Source of the DNA: Cercis canadensis
Taxonomy: Eukaryota > Streptophyta > Magnoliopsida > Fabales > Fabaceae
DNA length: 64,000 bases
Assembly (NCBI GenBank): GCA_003255065.1
Contig: QAOA01004830.1
Span: 108,774 to 172,773, forward strand
Reading direction: 5' to 3'
In this document: positions 45,623-58,135 of the stretch, in pieces
Position numbering within the stretch: position 1 is the first letter of the stretch
Layout: each line of letters starts with the position of its first letter
Translations under genes and position numbers: made by a program
The notes under the pieces: generated by a model
Seen by the model: the letters and a program-made list of their open reading frames with translations, nothing else
Told to the model about the DNA's origin: nothing
Database searches by the model: none

Positions 45623-48198
45623 GTTGAAAATTTCAAAAAGTGGGTAAATGAAACAAAATTTCAAATCATGCGACCCAATACAATGAAATATGGTGCTGTA
45701 CTTGATGATTTTGGTCTTGAAACGATGCTTGACAAGCTAATGGAAAATTCCATTCATCCTTTATGTAAAGTTGTAAGAAGTCTGCATGATTCACATAGCA
45801 TATGCTCATGGTGATTTAACCTCTAAGAGATTAACCATCCTCTTGTCTTTCACTTAAAACATGTTTATTTGATTACTTCTTTCTTTTGCAATGTTCTTTG
45901 CAGAAGTTGGTGGTGGGTTTGTTGTTGAATATTGTAAAGATGGAAATGTTGAATTGGGTACTATTTCTGCTTGATGCTCTTCTAATTTATTTTTGCCAAG
46001 TGTTGAGGTTTGATAAGTTTTTTAGATGAATGATTGCACGGCTTTATTATGGGGTGTATTAGTAACATAAGCTTTTATTTGTCTTCTTCATAGTTGAGTT
46101 TTCAACATCTACTTTGACTTTGCCTGTGACTCTTTGGTCAGTGATGGCAAAACATAGAGTTCAGTTTCATCCCAAACAAAGAAAAAAAAAAAAACCATAT
46201 AGAGGTCTGTTGTATTCTGACATTTTAAAATGTTTAGGTTTATATTTCTTTCATGGGAGTCCTACAATGTTGAGATCTTGTTTTTGGGATAATCCATCAA
46301 ATTTGGGAATTGTGGTATATAGGAGATGTATTTATTGTTGTTTCATGTTACTTCTAATATGAAAGATAGTTTAGTAACACATTGGGACTAAGCTGTTGGG
46401 TCTACTTTCAGATTATGGGTTAGTTTTGTGTAGTGTTGTGCATGAAAATGTTTGTCATTGTTGTTCTGCTTCTGCTCAGCAAATGTGGATTGCTAGCTTG
46501 TCCTTGGGCTTGTTATCTTGGTGTTATAAATTGGTATTGTCCTGATCTCCTTGGACATAGTACAATATATGTATTGCTTCTCCTGCATATCCTACAAGTT
46601 TCTCCTTCCAACTTGGTTAATTGCTTTATTAGGGTTTGGACTTTGTTCAAAAATTTATAATGCTACTGGTGGCTTGTACATTAAGCATACATCAGTTGGC
46701 ACCTGAGCTGGAATTTTTTTTCGCTGCATGTATCTGAGCTGTAGTTACATGAATACACCATAGCTTCTTGCTTGAGCTACAATGTAGTGTAAATATGATG
46801 GTACAAGAAAGTCATTTGCATGTAGGTGCGAGTTTACAGAAAGTGTGAACTATATATATGTAAATATGGAGGTGAAGTCATTCTTGGAAGGTGCGTCACC
46901 TTTGATGTGCTTTTGTTTGCATGGCCAAGTCTGACAAGTCTTCTAATTGAATAGATCATCTGAGCTATCACTTTTTGCTTTTTAGTACCTATTCCTACAT
47001 AATTTAAGTTGTAGAGTATGCCCGTTTGTTTAAGTATGTTATGACAATCTAGATCTTGTTCCAAATCTGCATATTAGTGCAGTCGCGCAGAATGCTTAAA
47101 TAATTAATCGTGAAGACCTTATGTTTATGAAGATTTGTTTGAGTGTGTTTCCTTTACAGAAGCTGTTTGGTTTTATGGTCAACAAATTTGCTTTTTAAAT
47201 TGTCACATTTTGAATAATGCAGTTGATTTAATATGTAGCAGCCATAAATGTCAGTTTCTGAACAACTATTTAATTTATTTCAAAGAGGATATGAATGTAT
47301 AATGAATGAGGGAACTATATCAATCGCTGCTGGTATACTAATACCTATGATCCTCTGAGAGAGTTTACTAGTCTTTGTTATCCTAGAGTTTCAATCATTT
47401 ATACTCTTGAAAGTCTTTTTTATAAATTACATACAATCAGTATTAGAATTAAATGTTGCTTATTGTATTGTTTATTGTGAATCTATATAAAACGTGAAAT
47501 TTTCCAAAGATGAAAGCAAGCTTATGTGGTTACAGAAGTTGTCTGCCATCATTCCTAGTTCACCCTCCTTCATAGGTTACTTGCAAATGAAATACAGTGT
47601 TGGAGACATGGAAGAGCCAAGTTGAGCGAAGCTTTCGTAGGCTTAGCTTTGCTGTTCAGTTGTTTTTTTAGGGTTAGGCTCAATTTCAGTTCAGGAAAGT
47701 TATCTTGGGCCTAACTCGTTCTAAATGACCAAGGCTTAGGCTAGTATACGAGCTGGGCCTTATAGAGCAGAGCGGCTTTCATATGAATTTTGTAAAAATA
47801 TGGAATACAATATTGTACTATACTCTTGATGTACATTTTGCATGTAAGACTTAACTGGTTTATCTGTTTGTATTTCTTTTGTCTTCCTCTTTCGTTGGAG
47901 CTATGGCAGCTTATTTAATGGTGAAACGTAGTTATGCAGTTAATTGTTTTGGATTTATATTCTATCCAAATGAAGTTATTTGGGATAGTCATTTTTAGTG
48001 CTAAGGAGACTTATGGACCATTGCTTCTTGCTATCTCATAGGTGGTTGTACACTTTTTTGATGGAGTCCATTATTTGGAAGCAGGAGATTTTTGATTACT
48101 GCCATGCCCCTGGACAAGCAGTGCTTTATCGTGGTTGTCATCTCCATGGTGCTAGAGCAACGACATTTGGTCATTGTATCAACCTACTTCTGTGGTGA
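45623..48198 (+). pseudogene. PKHD-type hydroxylase pseudogene, 3' exons
   Basis: Three exon remnants follow the array in the right order. 45623-45770 encodes VENFKKWVNETKFQIMRPNT and continues through YGAVLDDFGLETMLDKLM. 45892-45957 encodes FFAEVGGGFVVEYCKDGNVE. 48085-48198 encodes EIFDYCHAPGQAVLYRGCHL and HGARATTFGHCINLLLW, then TGA. Homologues continue W-CRSSVFRE, so the end is lost. The exon with the HxD iron motif (FHVDDSEVTLNVCLG) is missing. The 2-oxoglutarate Arg in GHRINL is Cys. The donor after the first remnant and the acceptor of the second have lost their GT/AG. The gene is dead. Confidence 0.85.
45958..48084. other. Intronic remnant, no exon recognised
   Basis: The sequence between the last two PKHD exon remnants. 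I searched it for the missing iron-binding exon and found none. No other gene seen. Confidence 0.45.
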
Positions 48199-49223
48199 AG
48201 GTGCTTTTACTATTTGCTTGCCTTCAATGCTAGTTTTGTTAGAATCATGTGTCCATATTAATATTAAAATCTGATTTCTTAAATCATCTGCTTTGTTTTT
48301 GTCAATGACCTGGGGTCCAAATGCTTGCCTTGTTCCTGCAAGAACGAAGGTGGCAATGACCACTAGTTCTAAATTAACTGGATGCACAAGTGTGAAGAAT
48401 CTATACTATATTTTCTACACATCAAAGAATAAAAGGCGTTTGTTGTATTGATTTCTTCAAACTAGATAAGTGTTTGAAAGTTATGTTTGTGTAAATCCAA
48501 GGTGGGGGCTTTGTCTAGTTTGCATCTTTGCAATATAACTTATTACCCTCAGAATAAGGGATTCCAAAGTTTTCGTATGACTCAAGTTTGTTCTATACTG
48601 TATGCCTTGCGATGTTTGACTGAGGTTGCAAGATATAAGTTTGTGAATTTATGGTATACAGGAATTGTTCAGGAGGGAAGGTGAATCTACCGTATAATCT
48701 GTGATGTTCAGTGGATGGTTGTAAACTTTAGCTGTAATTTTAGTCCAGAACAACAAATCAGTGCTAAATTGCTGTTAGAGTTTGTTCATGTGCTTCTTGA
48801 TCCAGGTGTCTATAAAAGTTCTCGTTGGAATGGAATGTTTATTTAACCTTTGAATTTTTGCTCCTGAAAATTGTGGTTTATCTGAATCCTGAAAATGGGA
48901 TGTATATATATTTTTGATGTACAAGAGAAGAGAAAACAAATGAAAACTACACCCTAGCAAGCTGAACAGCTGTTAAATCTGTCAAGGCAGGTGCACTTCC
49001 AGCCCGGTGGATTCTGGTGCCTTCAAGGTATGTGAACAGGGGTGGATCAACGTTGTAGCTTGTGGGGACAATTGCCTCCAAGAGCTCAAAAACATTGCAT
49101 TTAAGCCCCATTACCTATATTATTTACACTAATTTGCCCAGACTAAAATGTTGCTCTTGACCCACTGCCACAGCCCCAATAGCAAGGGCGGTCCTAAAAA
49201 TAATTTTTAAATGTACCTAGGTA
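48199..49223. other. Spacer after the PKHD pseudogene
   Basis: About 1 kb without a convincing gene or structured repeat. Confidence 0.45.
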
Positions 49224-50076
49224 CAGTGTTTTAAAAATTGGATCGGATTGGACCGGGTGGTCCGACTGGTCCAACTGGTGCCCGTTTGAAAAATTGGTCC
49301 GGTTCATACTCATAAACCGCCTAAAATCGGAGAGAACCGCTCGAACCAGAGTGAATTAGTGAACTGGTTCGGTTTTGAAAAATTGAACGACTTGCAAAAT
49401 TTCTAACTTGAAAGCAAAATTGCTCATGGGGGGATTCGATCCCCACCTGTTTGCTTCAAATGTGACAATCTTTGCTACTAGGACATATCAACTCTTGAGT
49501 ATAATGTTACATATAAATATATTTATCAATAAACTAGTTAAGAAATTAATTTTTTTTCCATCCAAATCATTGGGACAACTCAAGACTTATATTTATTATT
49601 GCACAAAAAATATTTATTAACTATTTAATAGATTTATTTAATGTTAAATTTTTAAATATGTAAAAATTATAACACATAATCACACTGTACACATGTTTTA
49701 TATGTTCTGATTATCTAACTTTTTTATTTTAAAAATTGTGAACTTGATTATGTTAAAAGTTTGTGAACTTGTAAGAAATGTTGACTATTGAAACAATCTA
49801 ATTTTATTATAGATCACTATTTTAAATTAGATGTATATAGATTAGATTTTTATATTTTTGACTTTTAGTTATTTGAATCTTTAAATTTGAAACTTTCACT
49901 TATGAGTTAAGTTTAATGATTTGTAATTTAATTTTTGTTTTATTTTTTGTTAATCTTTTAGTTTAGAAAAAACTTCGATTCTACTGGTCCGACCGAGCGG
50001 TCCAACCGATTTGACCGGGCTGACCAGTATTTTTTGCCAAAATGGTTCATTCATTAGTTCGGTTTTTAAAACATTG
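49224..50076. mobile_element. hAT-like non-autonomous element
   Basis: The 5' end reads CAGTGTTTTAAAAATTGG and the reverse complement of the 3' end reads CAATGTTTTAAAAACCG, giving inverted ends of about 14 bp. The 8 bp beside it are CCTAGGTA on the left and TCTAGGTA on the right, a seven-of-eight match and the size of an hAT target duplication. Subterminal DNA is rich in GGTCCGACCGG-type motifs. 853 bp, with no transposase. Confidence 0.8.
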
Positions 50077-51385
50077 TCTAGGTATAGTTTTATAGTTGTT
50101 CAAAAATGAATAATTATAGAAAAATAAATTTTTAATAATTTATGATTATATTATAGGTTAAATTTTGAATTCAAAAAATTATAAAAATAAATAAACACAT
50201 AATACAATTTATAAAATACTATAAAAAAGAATATAAATTTTTCTTTTTGGTAAAAGAAGTGTTTTTTTTTTTTTTTTTATGTCCAAGTGAAGTAAGAATA
50301 TGTATAGAATTATAAATTAATAATTTTTATTTGATTTAGTTAACCAATGAGTTCTTGTTCTTGCTATGGTTTTAAATTTTGTAACGTAAGACAAAATTGT
50401 TATTTGAACTTCCCATTTTACATTGGAAGCTTAAATACTTTCTTTTATAATGTTAACGAAAAATGAGTAAGTTTTTAATTTGGCTTATATGTTAAAAACC
50501 CCTTAAGGCTTAAAAATGTGCATAAAATTTCTAAGTTTTACAATTTGTCCAAAAAAAGCTTATATTCAAATTTTTATTAATTCATGGACAGAACTGTCGT
50601 GTACCATTTATGTGAGGATTTTCCTTTTTAATAATAATTTTTTGTTACTTTTGGTTATGATTTTGGATTCGAACACAGAACGCACAAGTCTTGAAGATGA
50701 TTTCAGTATTACTTAGAGATAAGTTATTTGGTCCTTTCTAATAACTCTAATATTTAATTAAAGATAATTACGTATAAAAATATTTAGAAGTAAGAAAAAA
50801 ATCATAGTTTAAGAAAAAATTAAATTATAATTAATCTAATTGTTTCTATTCAGTGTATTTCTATACTTAATTTAAAGTGTGGTACTAAATCACTTATAAC
50901 CTAGGAAAGGAAAGTGTTTATACCTGACATATGTAAGAAAATTTAGTACTATTCACTTAATGTTAAAAGTAAAAGGAAGAAACTTTCAAATACTTTTACC
51001 ATGAAATGACCCTTGAAGTCACGAATAAATCTCAATATCAATTTCCATTTTGACCTTCACTTGTTGCACATTTCAATAAACATGTTATGTGCATAAAAGT
51101 CATTTCTCTTAGGTGTTTGTACACCAACATGGTATGCATGTTGCATTTGATTTGCTTCAATTGAAATTTGAGAGAAGGAAACTCTCTAGTTCTCTAGGTT
51201 TTGACTCCATGTGCCTTTTGTTTAGAAATTAAAATCAACTGATAGTGTGGTAGGCATGGATATGGCAAATAACAGAGAGGTTAACTTACGAATATTCCGT
51301 TTGACTGAAAGTTGGTATGCTCAATAATAAATAAACAACTAAGTGGCGGATTTATGTATAAGGAACATGAAATAATTTTTAATAA

Positions 51386-51407
51386 TTATATATATATATA
51401 TATATAT
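51386..51407. repeat. TA microsatellite
   Basis: About ten TA units. Confidence 0.85.
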
Positions 51408-53129
51408 CATTTAATATAAAGTTACTTCCATTAAAAATATAAAATTGCATCCATTACTTCTCACTACCACAAAATGTGTGGCTTATATGTGGTTAAATAT
51501 TGTCATGAATCTCATACTTTTTTCACAAACGAAATTGAGTTCGGTCAAATTTGTAAAGTGAAGATTTAGTTGAGACCAAATAGTAAGAAAATATTTTAAA
51601 AAAAGGACTATTATGTATAATATATTTATTTTCTTTAAATATTTTTCTTATATATACATATAATTTTCTTAGATGTTTTGGAGGAATAGATGTGGGAAGC
51701 TTTTAGAGCTCAATCCCCCACCGTTAATTTGGAATGATCTCCAACATCCATTAGGGAGAAGAGTTGGTATAAATAAATGAGACTTCTCATTTTGTAAAAA
51801 CAACTAAGAAACTAATTCTGTAAAGGATCAGTTGAATTATTAATTAGTACAAGTTCTTCTTTCTTTTTGTCACCACCATTCTTGCTTTGTGAGTGAGGCT
51901 AACTTAGTCTTCTCAAAAGGGTTGAGAAATGCCAAGTACTAGCATAGTTGCTTTGGAGTTTGTTCATTGTTAATTTTTGTAAAATTCTCCCAACTAAATA
52001 TTAAGCAATATTCATTGCCCCCATTGCATATAAATTTTCTAGATCCATCCCTGTATGTGAATGAAAACCATGACTATTAATAAATAGGGATTAGTATGTT
52101 TAAGCAAGAGAATTAGGGGATAGAAAAACTTTTTGGAGAGCACATATTTTAATAATGGAGCTGATTTCCTCTTATTCAAATGCTCCTTGAAAAGTAGGTT
52201 CATGAAATCTCCCAATTTTTTTTTTTACCTTCAAGTGCTATTTCTTTTTGCTGTAGTGTCAAAAATGTATATAATAAAGTGTTTGCTAAGTTACGCCCAC
52301 TCTTATTATAAGAGTGGGATCATTAAAATGCTGTATCCTTTTTGGCCTGGGGTAGAAGGGGGAGAGTACTTTTCTGCTATTTGGGGAAGGGAGGGGTCAA
52401 GTTGAACCCCCGACCCCATGCTCACATCGCCTTTTGGCAACGCCGGTGACCGCGGGCCCATATGACGAATGCTGTTGATGAAAAAAGACTTTTTTATTGA
52501 GTAAAAATGTTTAAACATGTGGAAGTTACTTATGATATTAATGATATGAGAGGTATCCGGCCATGACTGAAAAGAAAAAAGATAAGTATATAGCGTACAA
52601 TCCTTGTTATGTCATTCAGCGGTGGAAAGTTGGAGTTGTATTGTGGCATGCATTGTATTCTTCTCAAAACACTATGAAGGTGAATTGAGTGCAACATTGT
52701 AGCCAAGCTAATCCTGATTCCTGAAACGTTATGCTTGAGAGTTGTACGTGCAAAAGTTTGATGGCAAACTCCTGCAAATTCTGATCCCTTCTCTTAATCA
52801 ATGTATTTATTACCCCTTCTTATGTTTCTCTTTCTTCTAAGAATCGATGGCCCCATACCGTATTTTCTCTCTGCTTACTTTGCTCTTCTTTTCCATTTTA
52901 TTTTTGATGTTACTTTCTCTGTCCATGTGTTCAACCATCAAAATAGTTAGACCCCATTATACTATAGCACTCATCAAGAAGAGAACCATGGTATTTCCTA
53001 GTGAAATTACAGCGTAATAGCGATTAAATTGTAAACTGCATATCGCCATTTAGTTGATATTTGCATATACTTAAATGATAGCAATTAATCATGAAGGACA
53101 TAATAACTTGTCTTAATTATTGTCAATGA

Positions 53130-53510
53130 TGAGGTTTTACAGTACAATATCTCTTCCTTACTTTAGCTTTTTCCTCCTTGCATTTTGATCAGCAGTATAG
53201 TTTTTTCATTATTTCATTATTTTTACTGAAATAAGTACAAGACGTTAGTCACATTTACAAGCTGCTATGGATCTTCAACAATCTCAACCCAATGGTAACT
53301 GCATGTATGCATAAGTGGTTAGAAGTATGGTATGTTACAGTACATTATCTCTTCGAGTTGCCTGTTATAGTTTTTCCTTCAATTCAGTATTTCTTTTTTT
53401 TTTTGCTTGTTAGAAGAACTTCATGTTCACATGCTGCTATGGATCTTTAACAATCTCAACCCAATGCAAAATGCATGCATGCAGAAGTGGTTAGAATATG
53501 TGAGAGAAAA
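53130..53510. repeat. Tandem duplication, ~172 bp period
   Basis: Two diverged copies share ACAGTAC(A/A)ATATCTCTTC-like starts and GCTGCTATGGATCTT.AACAA with TCTCAACCCAATG and GAAGTGGTTAGAA blocks; GCTGCTATGG falls at 53261 and 53433. It lies upstream of the AAA-ATPase cluster. Confidence 0.7.
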
Positions 53511-54274
53511 ATTATTGGGGAGATAGAAGAAGTATGATATGTGAGAAAAAAAATGGTATTAATTATTCTTAGAAGAGAATGTTCACAATCAAATGATTCT
53601 TTCTTTTTCCTCGTTAACATTATCTGTGGAACCGTTAATATTATAAAATTAATGTTATTTATAAATGAATTTGATCAATTTTTTGAATTAAATTTATTCA
53701 TAATTTAATATGTGTAATATATTAGAATTTATAAATTTTATCACTCTTAATATGATTTACAAATTAAAATTATTTTTAAATTAAATCAATTGATTTTTAT
53801 TTATAAGAGGAGTCAATTGATGACTCCACTGTGTATGTGGGGGAGTCTTATTGATATTGATTAAAGTTATATAAAAAAAAAAAAAGTTCTCAAAAAAGGA
53901 AAAGTATAAGGAGGAATAAGGCGACAAAATAGCCACGTGGTTTTAGTGTCCTTAGTGGCTGGCTTGGTGCTACGGAAATTAGAATACTGGTGTTGTTAAT
54001 TGGAAAAGCTAAAAAAATTAGGTCAATAGAGGATATAATAAAAGGATATGATGTGAACCGAAGGTTGATGCAGGAAGAGCTGAGCGGCCAAGAAGAAAAT
54101 TTGAGAAGCTGTTTTGAGATTCAAGAAACAGTATTTGGCCAACAATTCTCTCGTGTCGCTTTTGTATGTTTAGTTTTTCCTGTTGTGGTAAAAATTCTCA
54201 ACAAGTCTGCAAGTGCAGCAAACACAATGGTGAAAATGAGTGCTATAATTTCTACGAAAAGATTGCAGAAAAGG

Positions 54275-55834
54275 ATGGGGATAGAGAAGATGTGGGAACG
54301 ATTAGCCCCAATGATCACCACCATTATGTTTGTGTGCACCGTGTTTGGTCAGTTCTTGCTACCTAGTTTTCGTGCCCTTGTTCAGAATTACACAAAAAAC
54401 TTGACCAGCTTTTTGTATCCTTATATCGAAATCAAGTTCCATGAGTTTACAGGGGAACGTCTCAAGCGCAGTGAAGCTTTCACTGCCATCCAAACCTACC
54501 TCAGTGTGTATTCTTCCCAAAGAGCCAAAAGGCTCACAGCTGAAGTGGTTGAAGATAGCCAAACCCCACTAGTGCTTGGCTTGGATGACTCTGAAGAGAT
54601 CACAGATGAATTCAACGGGGTTAAGCTTTGGTGGGTTGCAAGCAAAATCACCAATAATCAAAAACAACAATCAGAGAAGAGATTCTACAAGCTCACCTTC
54701 CACAAGCGATACCGAGATCTCATTAGAGCTTCTTACATCCAACACGTTATGGAAGAAGGCAAGGCTATTGCAACAAAAAATAGGCAATTGAAACTGTACA
54801 CCAACAGTTCTAACGGTGGTTGGTTTGCATACAAAAAGTGGAGCCATGTTGTTTTTGAGCACCCTGCTACCTTTGAAAAACTGGCTATGGAGCCAAACAA
54901 GAAGGAGGAGATTATAAATGACCTTGTCAAGTTCAAAAGAGGGAAAGAGTACTATGCCAAGATTGGTAAGGCTTGGAAGCGAGGGTATTTGCTATATGGC
55001 CCTCCAGGAACTGGTAAGTCTAGCATGATAGCTGCCATGGCTAATTTCATGAACTATGATGTGTATGATCTTGAATTGACTTCAGTGAAGGACAACACAG
55101 AACTAAGAAAGCTATTGATCGAAACCTCTGGTAAATCTATTATAGTGATTGAAGACATTGATTGTTCCCTTGATCTTACTGGCCAAAGGAAGAAAAGGAA
55201 AAAAGATGGGGATGGGAAAGCAAGAGAATCTACTAGCAAAAAAGATAAAGAAGAAAATAAAAGCAGCAATGTTACTCTTTCTGGGTTATTGAATTTTATT
55301 GATGGCTTATGGTCAGCTTGTGGAGGAGAGAGGATCATTGTGTTTACTACTAATTTTGTGGACAAACTTGATCCTGCTCTTATTAGGAGAGGAAGGATGG
55401 ATAAGCATATAGAATTGTCCTATTGTTGCTATGAAGCTTTCAAGGTGCTTGCTAAGAATTACTTGGATGTTGAGTCCCATGAATTGTTTCCTACAATTGA
55501 GAAGTTATTGGGAGAGGTTGATATGACACCTGCTGATGTTGCTGAGAATCTGATGCCAAAGTCAACAGATGAACATGTGGAGACTTGTTTGAAGAATTTG
55601 ATTAATGCCATTGAGATGGCCAAGGAAGAAGCAAAGAAGAAGGCAGAGAAGGAAGCAAGGAAAAAGGAAGAAAAAGAAGCAAAGAAAAAGGCAGAGGAGG
55701 AAGCAAAGAGGAAGGCAGAGGAAGAAGAATCGCAATTGGATGCAGAGAAAAAGAAGGAAGAAGTTGCACAGCAAGAGATGAGAAGTAATGAAAAATCTGC
55801 GGAAGGTGAAAAGGAGAATGGTTTCATCCGTTGA
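54275..55834 (+). CDS. BCS1-type AAA-ATPase, cluster copy 1
   Basis: Single-exon gene of 519 residues if it starts at MGIEKMWERLAP (54275), which aligns with the starts of the two paralogues. A hydrophobic N-terminal segment (TTIMFVCTVFGQFLL) is followed by the family's N-domain (FTGERLKRSEAFTAIQTYL, SQTPLVLGLDDSEEITDEF) and an AAA domain. Walker A is GPPGTGKSS (from about residue 242) and Walker B IIVIEDIDCS. The sensor region TTNFVDKLDPALIRRGRMDK follows. The tail is a long Lys/Glu/Ala coiled coil. Arabidopsis relatives include AATP1/ASD (At5g40010) and At3g28580, membrane-anchored ATPases (mitochondria or ER) linked to stress and seed development. The frame stays open for 95 codons upstream (from 53990, first ATG at 54068), so a longer N-terminus is possible. 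Confidence 0.92.
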   Translation: MGIEKMWERLAPMITTIMFVCTVFGQFLLPSFRALVQNYTKNLTSFLYPYIEIKFHEFTGERLKRSEAFTAIQTYLSVYSSQRAKRLTAEVVEDSQTPLVLGLDDSEEITDEFNGVKLWWVASKITNNQKQQSEKRFYKLTFHKRYRDLIRASYIQHVMEEGKAIATKNRQLKLYTNSSNGGWFAYKKWSHVVFEHPATFEKLAMEPNKKEEIINDLVKFKRGKEYYAKIGKAWKRGYLLYGPPGTGKSSMIAAMANFMNYDVYDLELTSVKDNTELRKLLIETSGKSIIVIEDIDCSLDLTGQRKKRKKDGDGKARESTSKKDKEENKSSNVTLSGLLNFIDGLWSACGGERIIVFTTNFVDKLDPALIRRGRMDKHIELSYCCYEAFKVLAKNYLDVESHELFPTIEKLLGEVDMTPADVAENLMPKSTDEHVETCLKNLINAIEMAKEEAKKKAEKEARKKEEKEAKKKAEEEAKRKAEEEESQLDAEKKKEEVAQQEMRSNEKSAEGEKENGFIR

Positions 55835-56479
55835 TTAGGATCTTTTTCATTGTGATTGACTTGTGCTATTTAGGATTATATCATCTATGCATTTTGCACT
55901 CTGCTTTGCATCTTCCCAGGTAAATAATAATAAATCATATTATGGTGTCCAATTATGTTCTAGTTGCATTTCTTATGTTTCTCAAGAAATATTTACGTTT
56001 GTTAGATTATATTACATATATACAGCACAAACCATTTGTAAATCGGTTGAAGATGACGACTTTGATTTAAGACACGAATATGACTTCGTTTATTAAGCAA
56101 GTGAATGTGCCTTATGCCATTTGGTCTCTTTCATACATCGTCAACGCACTAGGTAAACTGCCCACATTCATAAAACAAAACACTAAAAATTCCACAATCG
56201 AAAGAAAGAAATTTATGATCAATCTTGCAATACTTCTCAGACTCAAATCCTATGCTTATTATGTTCACACAGTGGGAAAAATTACTGGGACAAAATCCAT
56301 ATAAAGTTGAAGTATCTGATTTAGGGAAATCAAGTGTAAAGCTTGAGTAGCAAGAGAAATAAAAGCCAGGGAGGTAAGTGAGGGGATAACTGGCCTCTCA
56401 GTTTAATGTGTTGACAGAGTACCGACTAAACTTTTTCTACATCAATAATTTATAATCAAGTTTGCAATATTTTAAGAAA

Positions 56480-56840
56480 GGTGAGAGCTAAGCTACACTC
56501 CATTCAGTTGAATGGGACTCAGTGAAATTTATAGTGTGATTTTAATGTCATTGTAAAAATTTTAAAAAATTGAGTCATCCAATATGTGTTAGAATACACA
56601 GTTTTTTATAAAATGTAAGAACATAATAATATAAAAAAATATGTCAAAAAATAAACTTAAAAAAATTATTTTCTAACAAGTTTTTGTTTTTAATCATATC
56701 GTTCTTATATTTTATAAAGAATTGTGTGTTCTAACATATATTGGATGACTCAATTTTTTTTAATATTCACAATAATACAAAAATTACTGAGTGATTCTAC
56801 TTGAATCCAAAGAGGTGACGTGCTATGCATATTGCTCACC
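56480..56840. mobile_element. MITE with 9 bp target duplication (MULE-like)
   Basis: 361 bp with ends GGTGAG...CTCACC. The best inverted stretch, AATTGAGTCATCCAATATRT then GTTAGAAYACACA, lies at about 56570-56600 and 56725-56760. The ends continue with weaker pairing. TTTAAGAAA before and TTTAAAAAA after (8 of 9) fit a Mutator-type duplication. No coding sequence. Confidence 0.65.
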
Positions 56841-56877
56841 TTTAAAAAACTCATACCTCAAATATATGCAAAGTCTT

Positions 56878-57773
56878 CCCATCATCAATGGGAAGCTATT
56901 TCTTAGCAACCAAGTCAATGACAGAATTAAAAAGTGACTGACAGTAAATCGCGTGGCTTATTTATGGTACCATTTGATCCATTTTTTTTAATTTCCACGA
57001 ATAAAACAAACGTCAACACTTTATTAGTTTCAATGGTTGACTCGAGGTCAATGAGAGTGAAATTTTGTAAGCTTTATAGACGGTTAGAATTCGATGGAGT
57101 TCGGAGGTATATGAATGACAAATCAAAGGAAGTTTTTTTCTTTTTTTTAAAAAAAATAAAAAAGGAGTTTATTTGTTAAGGGTAAAAAATGACAGGCAAT
57201 AACAAGTCGTCTAGAGTGCGTGGGTTATTATTTGTTATTTTTTCATACTGTAATTCCCAAGGCATCGTGATTTCTATAATTGCTGGTTATCTTAACAATC
57301 CGAATCCAAATGCAAAATCTCACAGGAGACTATTCCCATCATCAATGGGAAGCTATTTCTTAGCGACCAAGTCAATGACAGAATTAAAAAGTGACTAATA
57401 GTAAATTGCGTGGCTTATTTATGGCACCATTTGATCCTTTTTTTGTTTCTTATTTTTTAATTTCCACGAATAAAACAAATGTCAACACTTTATTAGTTTC
57501 AATGGTTGACTCGAGGTCAATGAGAGTGAAATTTTGTAAGCTTTATAGACGGTTAGAATTTGATGGAGTTCGGAGGTATATGATTGACAAATCAAAGGAA
57601 TTTTTTCCTTTTTTAAAAAAAAAAAAAAAGAGTGTATTTGTTAAGGGTAAAAAATGGCAGGCAATAACAAGTCACCTAGAGTGCGTGAGTTATTATTTAT
57701 TATTTTTTCATACTGTAATTCACAAGGCATCGTGATTTTTATAATTGCTAGTTATCTTAACAATCCAAAATTA
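56878..57773. repeat. 457 bp tandem duplication
   Basis: 56878-57334 and 57335-57773 are direct copies, both opening CCCATCATCAATGGGAAGCT and sharing GTGGCTTATTTATGG and AATTCGATGGAGTTCGG-type segments. Differences are scattered single bases and A-run lengths, so the event is fairly recent. Confidence 0.9.
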
Positions 57774-58135
57774 GATTTACAAACTATCTACAACCATGCA
57801 AATATACCTAAACTTTTTTCTTTCAAATTCAGTTTTAGCCATCAAAACTGTTATGAACAAAACATTTGTGTAACTAGCATTATCCTTACAAAATAATGAA
57901 AGACACACTTTTTTATATCACAGTTGCTTTTAGAAATTGTTAAATTTGAATTTCGAGTTAAAAGTCACTTAAAATTACGTTGATAGATGAGACTTAAAAA
58001 GATAAAATAAAAATTAAAAATATATGCGTGATTTGAAATAAAGTGTGAGAACTATGAAAGCGTCAAACATTTTTGATGGATTGGTATAAGACTTGTAGGT
58101 TGAAATCATAATAAAAAATTAAAAAAATAAAATCT

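Larger units (their letters stand above)
50077..53989. other. AT-rich spacer upstream of the AAA-ATPase cluster
   Basis: Nearly 4 kb of AT-rich DNA with a TA microsatellite (51386-51407) and a tandem duplication near 53130-53510. No reading frame resembles a protein. It includes the promoter of the first AAA-ATPase gene. Confidence 0.5.

Noticed and set aside
49425-49450. tRNA T-arm-like GGGGATTCGATCCCC-type motif
   Set aside because: No acceptor, D or anticodon arm around it; it sits inside the hAT-like element.
52380-52450. tRNA/SINE-like stretch with GGTTCAAC on the minus strand
   Set aside because: Only a partial box B likeness; no box A at the right spacing and no cloverleaf.
55459-55827. 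Ser/Phe-rich minus-strand frames over the AAA-ATPase tails
   Set aside because: Mirror images of the Lys/Glu-rich coding repeats on the plus strand.
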